A program made the position numbers and the translations under genes. DNA of 5,284 nt, from the NCBI GenBank assembly GCA_017883355.1, contig JADGNS010000428.1, positions 1 through 5,284 of the forward strand, read 5' to 3'. Below are positions 1-4,912 of this stretch, in pieces; positions within the stretch are counted from its first letter, which is position 1; the number at the start of each line of letters is the position of its first letter. The notes under the pieces are model-generated. The model was not told where the DNA came from. It saw only the letters and a program-made list of their open reading frames with translations, and did no database searches. Origin of the DNA: Candidatus Solibacter sp. Lineage in GTDB: Bacteria; Acidobacteriota; Terriglobia; Bryobacterales; Bryobacteraceae.

Positions 1-762
1 CACCAGCATGTTGTCCTTGGTCCAGTTGGGCGCCTCGAATCGACCCGGCGCCACGTAAGTCACGCGCCGGTCCGTCGATGCCACGGTGATCGTTTCCAGC
101 GTGCTGTACAGCTTAGGCTGTCCCGGGGCCGCGGGCGCCGGCGTCACCTCCACGTTGCGGAACACCGCCGTCTCGATGGCGTCTTTGTTGTGGGCGCTCA
201 CCCCAATCCCCACGTAAAACGGATCCTGTAGCGCCACTTTCATCGACCCGCCCGCCAGGTGCAGTTCCTCGCCTTCGCCGGCTACGGACACGTAGAAGGA
301 ATCTCCCACCCGGGTCAGCCTCACCCGCTTCGGCGCCGACAGGTTGGATTGCACCTCGTGCGTCGCCGCGCCCTTGGCCTCGCGGGATTGCAGCGAGGTC
401 AGCCCCACGCCGTGCACCGCCACGTCGGCATACGCCGCGTCCGCGTCCAGGCTCTGCCGCGCCATCAAGACCGCCTTCTTGTGCGGATCGCCGGTCGTCG
501 TCGGGAACGCGATCTCGGCCGTCACCGACCCATCGCCAGACACCTTCATCCAGACAAAATGAAACGCGTCCGCGGTTCCCCAGAGGTTCTCCCCGCTGGC
601 CGTAACCCGATAGGTTTTCTGGGTCGCGTCATATTCCACAGACCCCGGATGCAGCACCGTGCCAATATCCACGTGCCCTTCGAATATCCCCGGTTGGGCC
701 ATCAACCCCGGCGACGCCATGAGGGCCGCGACTATCATTAGACCCACGCATCTGACTCCCAT
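1..762 (-). CDS. Exported TolB-like protein, N-terminal part (partial at window edge)
   Basis: The minus-strand frame is open from an ATG at 762 to base 1, giving 254 residues with no stop, so the C-terminus lies outside the window. Residues 1-23 form a Sec signal peptide with a hydrophobic core (VGLMIVAALMA) and a probable cut near MAQ. Residues 27-205 resemble the laminin-G/DUF1349-like beta-sandwich seen in front of acidobacterial and planctomycete TolB-like proteins; recognisable stretches are FEGHVDIGTVLHPGSVEYD, ARQSLDADAAYADVAVHG and FYVGIGVSAHNKDAIETAVF. A Pro/Ala linker (208-217) leads into YSTLETITVASTDRRVTYV and APGRFEAPNW, which looks like the first blade of a PD40/WD40-like propeller. 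Such proteins are often annotated as TolB or biopolymer transport components, but a role in the Tol-Pal system is not established for this architecture. An extracytoplasmic carbohydrate- or protein-binding role is inference. The start is supported by GGGAGG 8 nt upstream. The gene is divergent from the glycoside hydrolase. Confidence 0.85.
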   Translation of the reverse strand, partial: MGVRCVGLMIVAALMASPGLMAQPGIFEGHVDIGTVLHPGSVEYDATQKTYRVTASGENLWGTADAFHFVWMKVSGDGSVTAEIAFPTTTGDPHKKAVLMARQSLDADAAYADVAVHGVGLTSLQSREAKGAATHEVQSNLSAPKRVRLTRVGDSFYVSVAGEGEELHLAGGSMKVALQDPFYVGIGVSAHNKDAIETAVFRNVEVTPAPAAPGQPKLYSTLETITVASTDRRVTYVAPGRFEAPNWTKDNMLV

Positions 763-770
763 TCTCAAAT

Positions 771-776
771 CCTCCC
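771..776 (-). promoter_or_regulatory. Ribosome binding site of the TolB-like gene
   Basis: On the minus strand GGGAGG lies 8 nt before the ATG at 762 and fixes that start over the later in-frame ATGs. The same GGGAGGAT octamer precedes the UxuA-like gene at 3258, whereas the glycoside hydrolase lacks one. Confidence 0.8.
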
Positions 777-801
777 GCTCACCATCAACTCGTTCGGCCC
801 G

Positions 802-807
802 ACTATA
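802..807 (-). promoter_or_regulatory. Candidate -10 box for the TolB-like gene
   Basis: The minus strand reads TATAGT, one mismatch from TATAAT, leaving about 39 nt to the start codon. No convincing TTGACA-like -35 hexamer lies at 15-18 bp spacing, so the call rests on the -10 match and position only. Confidence 0.35.
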
Positions 808-829
808 TCACGACACGCGGACGTGAAAT
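805..829. promoter_or_regulatory. Imperfect dyad in divergent promoter region, possible operator
   Basis: ATATCACG (805-812) and CGTGAAAT (822-829) are inverted repeats matching at 7 of 8 positions with a 9-nt spacer. The left half overlaps the candidate -10 box of the TolB-like gene, where a repressor could block RNA polymerase. No regulator family is recognisable, and a dyad of this size can occur by chance. Confidence 0.25.
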
Positions 830-874
830 GAGGTGTATTACCGTGTAGGATTCGTGTTTCCACGCACCGTCAGT

Positions 875-880
875 TAGAAT
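875..880 (+). promoter_or_regulatory. Candidate -10 box of the glycoside hydrolase gene
   Basis: TAGAAT, within TTAGAAT, is one mismatch from TATAAT and ends only 8 nt before the ATG at 889. If used, transcription would begin at or next to the start codon, giving a leaderless mRNA. That would fit the absence of a Shine-Dalgarno sequence. The same TTAGAAT occurs upstream of the next gene at 3200-3206. No good -35 hexamer is visible. Confidence 0.4.
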
Positions 881-888
881 CTTCGGTG

Positions 889-3096
889 ATGATTCGGAAT
901 CCAGGCTCGATTTTCCTGTTTGCGGCCTTCGCGGGCGCGGCGTTCGCCCAGCCCGAGGTTATGGCATGGGGTAACTTGACCGGCATGCGCGTCGATGGCC
1001 ACCTCCTGGAAGTCAGCACCAGCATGTGCGTGGCCCAGCCCGAATTGGCGGGGGTGAGTTGCACCGGCCGCGAAAGACAGCAGAACAACTACTCGCGTAA
1101 GGGCAAGATTGAAACCGTCACCATTCAGATGCGCGCGCCTCGCGAGTTCCGCGACCCCCAGGGCAACGGTTGGACGATGGCTGCCACTGAAGTCGTGGAA
1201 GACACCGGCCCCGCCACCGCCAAAGTCGATCTCGAGTTCACCTCCCCGGAAGACGCCAACATCGGCGGCGCCTTCCTCGGCATCGAACTTCCCGCCTCCA
1301 TCTTTTCCGGCGGAAGCGTGCAGCTCATTGAGCCCAACCCGCCCACCGCCGAACGAACCTCTCTCGCCGCCGGCGAGGCCGAACAGAATGAATACCTGCG
1401 CGCCATCGCCAAGGGCGCCCGCTTCGTCTCCCGCACACGCCAGATCGAGGTCACGAGCGACCAGCCCACCCAGATCATCGTCCGCGACGACCGCCGCAAG
1501 GGCAGCTACAACCTCCAGGTACTGATCGCCATCATCAGTGGCAAGACTACGGCCGGGCAGACCGGCAAGAACAGCTTCACCTTCAAGGTCATCGGCGAGC
1601 TCGACAAGAATCCGGTTGACATCACCCTCGACGCCCTGCATCCCGGCCAGATGTTCGATGGCTTCGGCGGCAACTTCCGCCTGCAGAACGCGCGCACGGA
1701 CCCGCAGGTCATCGACTACTCCCTGGAGAACATCCGTGTCGCCTGGGGCCGCGTCGAGATGCCCTGGAGCATCTGGCATCCCGATGAGAACACCGATCCT
1801 CTGGCCGCCGCTCGCGCCGGTACACTCAATCCGCGAGTTCACCAGGCCATGGAGATGGCCCGCCGCCTGGCGCAAAAAGGGATGCCTGTCATCGTCAGCG
1901 CCTGGCAGGCGCCCAATTGGGCGATCCTCGGTGGTGGAGGTCGCGGCGGCGCCGGCGGACCAGGCCGGGGCGGTGCCGTCCCCAATGCCGCAGCCCCCAA
2001 TGCAGCAGCCCCGGCCGCGTCACCTTCATTTGCCGCTCCGGGCGGCACAGCGCCCGCCGGCACAATACCTCCCGGCACCGCCCGTGGCCCCGCGCCCCCC
2101 GGTGCTGCCGCCCCAGGCGGCGCCCCGGGACGAGGAGGCGTCATGTTTCCGCAACCGCAGCAAACCGGTCCGCGCGGCAATCCCCTCAACCCGGAAAAGA
2201 TGGCCCGCATCAAGGAATCCATCACCGGCTACCTGCTGTTCCTGAAGGAGAAATACGGCGTCGAAGCCGCCATGTTCAGCTTCAACGAATCCGATCTCGG
2301 CATCAACGTCCGTCAAACTCCGCGGGAGCACGCCGAACTCATCAAAACCCTCGGCGCCTGGTTCGCCGGCAAGGGCCTCGCCACTAAACTCGCTCTCGGC
2401 GACACCTCCGACGCCAACCCCATCGATTTCATCAAGCCCGCCATGAAAGACCCGGAAGCCGTGAAGTACGTCGGCGCCGTGGACTTCCACTCCTGGCGCG
2501 GATGCACCGATGAGATCCTCGCCCAGTGGCGCGATGCCGCCCGCGAGTTGAACGTCCCGCTGGTGGTCGCCGAAGGCAGCACCGATGCCGCGGCTTATCG
2601 CTATCCCCAGATTTTCAACGAGCAATCGTTCGCCCTCTACGAGATCAATCTCTACCTGCGCATCCTTGCCATCGCCCAACCCAAATCGATCCTCCAGTGG
2701 CAGCTTACCGCCGACTATTCGCCCCTCGCCGGCGGCGGCATCTTCAACGACAATGGTCCGCTCCGCCCCACGCGCCGCTTCTGGAATCTCAAACAACTGG
2801 CCTCGACGCCCCCGCGATCTTTCTCCCTGCCGGTCGCCTGCGGCAAACAACCGAACCTCACCTGCGCCGCTTTTGGCAACATCGCCGAAGGCATCTATAC
2901 CGTCCACATGGTCAACCACGGCGCCGCCCGTACGGCGACTCTCACGGGCCTTCCGCCCACCGTAAAACAATTACGCCTATGGGTCACCGACGCCCAACGC
3001 GGCATGCAAGAGCTGGACCGCATCCCCGTCAACGACGGCAAGGCCCAATTCTCCTTAGCTGCCACCAGCTACACCACCGTGGTATCGGAGTTGTAA
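889..3096 (+). CDS. Secreted GH30-like glycoside hydrolase (clan GH-A)
   Basis: This 735-residue protein starts at ATG 889; GTG 886, one codon earlier, is equally open, and neither has a Shine-Dalgarno sequence. A Sec signal peptide (IFLFAAFAGAAFA) ends near residue 20 before QP. Residues 21-240 are beta-rich and unassigned, with Cys47 and Cys58 possibly forming a disulfide. The TIM-barrel domain begins at about 255 with FDGFGGNFR (256-264), followed by RVEMPWSIWHP and VIVSAWQAPNW, which match the order of motifs in GH30 enzymes. Glu467 in FSFNESDLG is the likely acid/base and Glu562 in LVVAEGS the likely nucleophile, 95 residues apart, as expected for a retaining clan A enzyme. The tail from about 640 looks like the beta-sandwich that accompanies GH30 barrels; Cys651 and Cys659 lie there. 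Residues 348-430 are a Gly/Ala/Pro insertion in the loop after APNW. The enzyme probably hydrolyses a beta-linked polysaccharide or glycoconjugate outside the cytoplasm; substrate and exact GH family are uncertain. Confidence 0.85.
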   Translation: MIRNPGSIFLFAAFAGAAFAQPEVMAWGNLTGMRVDGHLLEVSTSMCVAQPELAGVSCTGRERQQNNYSRKGKIETVTIQMRAPREFRDPQGNGWTMAATEVVEDTGPATAKVDLEFTSPEDANIGGAFLGIELPASIFSGGSVQLIEPNPPTAERTSLAAGEAEQNEYLRAIAKGARFVSRTRQIEVTSDQPTQIIVRDDRRKGSYNLQVLIAIISGKTTAGQTGKNSFTFKVIGELDKNPVDITLDALHPGQMFDGFGGNFRLQNARTDPQVIDYSLENIRVAWGRVEMPWSIWHPDENTDPLAAARAGTLNPRVHQAMEMARRLAQKGMPVIVSAWQAPNWAILGGGGRGGAGGPGRGGAVPNAAAPNAAAPAASPSFAAPGGTAPAGTIPPGTARGPAPPGAAAPGGAPGRGGVMFPQPQQTGPRGNPLNPEKMARIKESITGYLLFLKEKYGVEAAMFSFNESDLGINVRQTPREHAELIKTLGAWFAGKGLATKLALGDTSDANPIDFIKPAMKDPEAVKYVGAVDFHSWRGCTDEILAQWRDAARELNVPLVVAEGSTDAAAYRYPQIFNEQSFALYEINLYLRILAIAQPKSILQWQLTADYSPLAGGGIFNDNGPLRPTRRFWNLKQLASTPPRSFSLPVACGKQPNLTCAAFGNIAEGIYTVHMVNHGAARTATLTGLPPTVKQLRLWVTDAQRGMQELDRIPVNDGKAQFSLAATSYTTVVSEL
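1930..2178 (+). other. Low-complexity Gly/Arg then Ala/Pro insertion in the glycoside hydrolase
   Basis: Residues 348-430 begin with GGGGRGGAGGPGRGG, pass through Ala/Pro-rich sequence (PNAAA, PAGTIPPGT, GPAPPGAAAPGG) and end at GRGGVMFPQPQQTGPRG. Normal fold-like sequence resumes at NPLNPEKM. In GH30 enzymes the segment between APNW and the next helix is a loop near the active site. The insertion is therefore a flexible extension of that loop, not a linker between domains. It stays in frame and lacks stops. Confidence 0.75.
1981..2010 (+). repeat. Two-copy 15-bp tandem repeat coding for PNAAA-PNAAA
   Basis: Bases 1981-1995 and 1996-2010 are adjacent direct copies differing at one position (CCG versus CAG context). 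They encode two PNAAA units, consistent with growth of the insertion by replication slippage. Confidence 0.8.
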
Positions 3097-3200
3097 ACGG
3101 GAATGTCTACCGAGTCGAATTCCAGCCGGAATTGGCAGGACGTTTCGTCTGCCCGGCGGCGGTACCGCCATACGGCTCGTCCCGGTTCGCTGAATCGGAT

Positions 3201-3206
3201 TAGAAT
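3201..3206 (+). promoter_or_regulatory. Candidate -10 box upstream of the UxuA-like gene
   Basis: TAGAAT within GATTAGAATGAG lies in the 176-bp spacer after the glycoside hydrolase and would give a leader of roughly 60 nt. It repeats the TTAGAAT box at 874-880. Its presence suggests the UxuA-like gene can be transcribed on its own. No good -35 box is seen. Confidence 0.4.
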
Positions 3207-3257
3207 GAGGCGTGCCCGGCCGCTGCTTCGCGGTTGCGCGGCAATCGGTTTTTATAC

Positions 3258-3263
3258 GGGAGG
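3258..3263 (+). promoter_or_regulatory. Ribosome binding site of the UxuA-like gene
   Basis: GGGAGG lies 9 nt before ATG 3273. It favours that start over the in-frame TTG at 3234, which lies upstream of this site and would add 13 residues in front of the Tat motif. Confidence 0.85.
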
Positions 3264-3272
3264 ATCTCTGAC

Positions 3273-4682
3273 ATGGAATCTCGATTTTCACGACGAAAAA
3301 TGATGCAGAGCGTGGGCGGCGTCGCTATGGCGCAGTCCCTCGCGACTGCCGATGCAGCGCCCGCGCCGCGCAAATGGCCGATTGAGGAAGGTCCCGACAC
3401 GCCGAAGATCTGCCTGTCGCTAGGAGATGGTGGCGGGCCTCTGCCGGCCGCTTTACAGCCCCCGGCCCCGGCCGCCGCCGGCGCCACCGCGGGACGCGGC
3501 GGCAGGGGCGGTGGGTTCGGCGGCGGCTACGGCGGTTTTCTGGCTTCCAAAACGGAAGCTGCGCCGCCACCACCCGCCGAGGCTCCCGCCGGTGGCGGCC
3601 GCGGTTTCGGCAATCCCGCCGCCGCCTATCAGCGCATCCGCCAACTCGGCGTGACGCATCTGCTGGGCGTGGGCATCGGCGGCACGCCCTGGACCGAAGA
3701 GAACGTACGCCGCGCCGTCGACACCGCCAAAGCCGCCGGACTGGTGGCCTACAACGCGATGATCAACGTCCCCAATAGCGTCATCTATGGTAAAGAAACC
3801 CGCGCCAAGGACATGGAGCCGTTCCTCGCATCCATCGAGGCCGCCGGCAAGGGCGGGCTGGCCGTGGTCGAGTACAACTTCTACGCGCACCGCGCCATCG
3901 AGGGCTACTACGAGACCGTCGGCAGAGCCAAGGCTGGCTACACGGCCTTCGACTCCGAACTCGAACTACTCATCAACGAGACCGGCGCCGTGGTGCAGCC
4001 CATCTACCGTGACGAAAGCGGACAGATCACGCCCGAGACCCTGGCCGCGTTCCCCAACGCCAAGAAGGTCAAGTTCAAGGACCTGCCGCCGCTGGCCAAT
4101 GAAGGCGCGCACAACCTGCAGGAGATGTGGGCCAATGTCACCTGGTTCCTGAAGCTCGCGGTTCCGGCGGCCGAAAAGGCGGGCGTGCGCCTGGCCCTCC
4201 ATCCCAACGATCCTCCGGCGCCCATCAGCCGCGGTTCCCAGCAGATCATGGGAAGCCTGGCCGGCTGGAAGCAACTCATCGAGATCGTCAAGAGCCCCGC
4301 CAACGGCATCACCTACGATAGCGGCGTCACCCGCGAGATGGGTGAAGACTCCGTGGCGGTGGCCGAATACTTTGCCAGCCGGAAACGCATCAACCACGTG
4401 CACTACCGCAACGTGCTGGTCGTCAAGCCTTACGAGCGATACCAGGAACTCTTCATTGACCTGGGAATGGCGGACATGTTCGGCGTCATGAAAGCTCTCG
4501 TGCGGAACAAGTATACCGGGACGATTTACCCCGAGCATCCGCGCGCGCTGGACGCCGACCGGGACCGTGTGGGACCCGGCGGCCGCGTCGGCGGTTATCC
4601 CGGCGGCGGCGGGTACACGGGCATTACCTACAGCGTGGCCTACACTCGTGCCATGATGCAGGCGGCCCTGGAGTCGGTGTAA
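3273..4682 (+). CDS. Tat-exported mannonate dehydratase-like TIM-barrel protein
   Basis: This 469-residue protein opens with FSRRKMMQSVGGVAMAQ, a twin-arginine signal (Arg7-Arg8) with a short, weakly hydrophobic stretch ending near ADA (26-28), so folded export is likely. After KICLSLGD (45-52) comes a 61-residue Gly/Arg/Pro insertion, then the barrel resumes at YQRIRQLGVTHLLGVG. The second half follows mannonate dehydratase (UxuA) motif order: GVRLALHPNDPPAPI (His310), a segment with Asp349 (ITYDSG), INHVHYRNV (His377), the ELFIDLGMADMFGVMKAL stretch, then YTGTIYPEH (Glu421). UxuA dehydrates D-mannonate to 2-keto-3-deoxygluconate using metal held by His, Cys, His and Asp. Here the eye alignment gives His, Asp, His and Glu, closer to the ligand chemistry of xylose isomerase-like sugar epimerases. 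Mannonate dehydratase activity is therefore doubtful; an exported sugar-acid or sugar isomerase/dehydratase is a fair guess. It follows the glycoside hydrolase by 176 bp on the same strand. Confidence 0.8.
   Translation: MESRFSRRKMMQSVGGVAMAQSLATADAAPAPRKWPIEEGPDTPKICLSLGDGGGPLPAALQPPAPAAAGATAGRGGRGGGFGGGYGGFLASKTEAAPPPPAEAPAGGGRGFGNPAAAYQRIRQLGVTHLLGVGIGGTPWTEENVRRAVDTAKAAGLVAYNAMINVPNSVIYGKETRAKDMEPFLASIEAAGKGGLAVVEYNFYAHRAIEGYYETVGRAKAGYTAFDSELELLINETGAVVQPIYRDESGQITPETLAAFPNAKKVKFKDLPPLANEGAHNLQEMWANVTWFLKLAVPAAEKAGVRLALHPNDPPAPISRGSQQIMGSLAGWKQLIEIVKSPANGITYDSGVTREMGEDSVAVAEYFASRKRINHVHYRNVLVVKPYERYQELFIDLGMADMFGVMKALVRNKYTGTIYPEHPRALDADRDRVGPGGRVGGYPGGGGYTGITYSVAYTRAMMQAALESV
3429..3611 (+). 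other. Low-complexity Gly/Arg/Pro insertion in the UxuA-like protein
   Basis: Residues 53-113 comprise GGGPLPAALQPPAPAAAG, then GRGGRGGGFGGGYGGF, ASKTEAAPPPPAEAPAGGGR and GFG. The insertion sits between the first predicted barrel strand (KICLSLGD) and the following helix (AAYQRIRQLG), where simple family members have only a short loop. The DNA is GGCGGC-rich. A smaller Gly-rich loop (GPGGRVGGYPGGGG) occurs near the C-terminus at about 4573-4614. Confidence 0.75.
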
Positions 4683-4702
4683 CGGTGGCATAAGTTGCTC
4701 AT

Positions 4703-4717
4703 GACGCCTGCGGCGTC
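4703..4717. terminator. Short GC-rich hairpin after the UxuA-like gene
   Basis: GACGCC and GGCGTC form a perfect 6-bp stem around a TGC loop, 20 nt after the stop codon at 4682. No T-run follows on either strand, so it is at best a weak or factor-assisted terminator or an mRNA 3'-end stabiliser. Confidence 0.35.
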
Positions 4718-4756
4718 TCAAACGAACGATGAAAATACTGCTGACCATCGGGTGAA

Positions 4757-4827
4757 CGCTCCCTGACGGTCGCGGCTCCGATTACGAAGTGCGTGGCGCC
4801 AATCAGAGCCGCGACCGTCAGGGAGCG
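4757..4827. repeat. Long inverted repeat: 27-bp arms, 17-nt loop
   Basis: The arms 4757-4783 and 4801-4827 are reverse complements at 26 of 27 positions. The exception is C4779 facing A4805, which becomes a G-U wobble in a minus-strand transcript, so RNA from that strand could pair along the whole stem. Each arm contains the core GACGGTCGCGGCTC or its complement. No T-tract follows on either side and there is no flanking target duplication. It lies between convergent genes, where it could end transcription from both sides. It could equally be a copy of a dispersed REP-like palindromic element; copy number cannot be judged from one window. Confidence 0.85.
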
Positions 4828-4877
4828 ATTGCCGGGCAAGCACGCATTTTCGCGGGAAGGCTCCGCCGGCTCTGCCT

Positions 4878-4902
4878 CGTCCATGCGAGCGAAGCTCGGA
4901 CG
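4878..4902. repeat. Imperfect stem-loop near the 3' end of the HAD gene
   Basis: CGTCC (4878-4882) pairs with GGACG (4898-4902), and GAGC (4887-4890) with GCTC (4894-4897) around a GAA loop, leaving a 4-nt bulge on the left side. On the plus strand TCTTTACT follows, a poor T-tract. It could help stop transcripts arriving from the UxuA-like gene. On the minus strand it lies just past the HAD stop codon. Confidence 0.35.
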
Positions 4903-4912
4903 TCTTTACTAT

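Noticed and set aside
259..741. 160-codon plus-strand frame opposite the TolB-like gene
   Set aside because: It is Arg/His-rich, as expected for a shadow frame; the minus strand has a signal peptide, ribosome binding site and family-like sequence.
874..1875. Long 333-codon minus-strand frame opposite the glycoside hydrolase
   Set aside because: Strong G/C third-position bias on the coding strand keeps antisense frames open. The plus strand carries the signal peptide and catalytic motifs, and the antisense translation shows no domain.
3158..3169. Perfect 12-bp palindrome GGCGGTACCGCC after the glycoside hydrolase
   Set aside because: It has no loop and no T-tract, so it is not a usable terminator; a 12-bp palindrome in GC-rich DNA can be chance.
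3219..3242. Possible leader hairpin or riboswitch before the UxuA-like gene
   Set aside because: Only GCCGC/GCGGC plus two inner pairs form, with a bulge; it matches no riboswitch class I recognise.
3234..3272. Upstream TTG start adding 13 residues to the UxuA-like protein
   Set aside because: GGGAGG is placed for ATG 3273, and the Tat motif should lie at the extreme N-terminus; TTG 3234 has no ribosome binding site.
3103..3303. Small plus-strand reading frame of 66 codons between the two enzyme genes
   Set aside because: It overlaps the next gene's ribosome binding site and N-terminus, has no ribosome binding site of its own, and its translation shows no recognisable features.
3429..3611. 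GGCGGC-rich stretch considered as a CRISPR or minisatellite array
   Set aside because: There are no regularly spaced identical repeats with unique spacers; it is coding low-complexity sequence in frame with the enzyme.
3966..4748. 260-codon minus-strand frame opposite the UxuA-like gene
   Set aside because: It is an antisense shadow of a gene with clear conserved motifs and shows no recognisable domain.
4699..4884. 61-codon minus-strand reading frame across the inverted repeat
   Set aside because: It runs through the palindrome and a hairpin, has no Shine-Dalgarno and no family resemblance; the frame is a by-product of GC-rich sequence.
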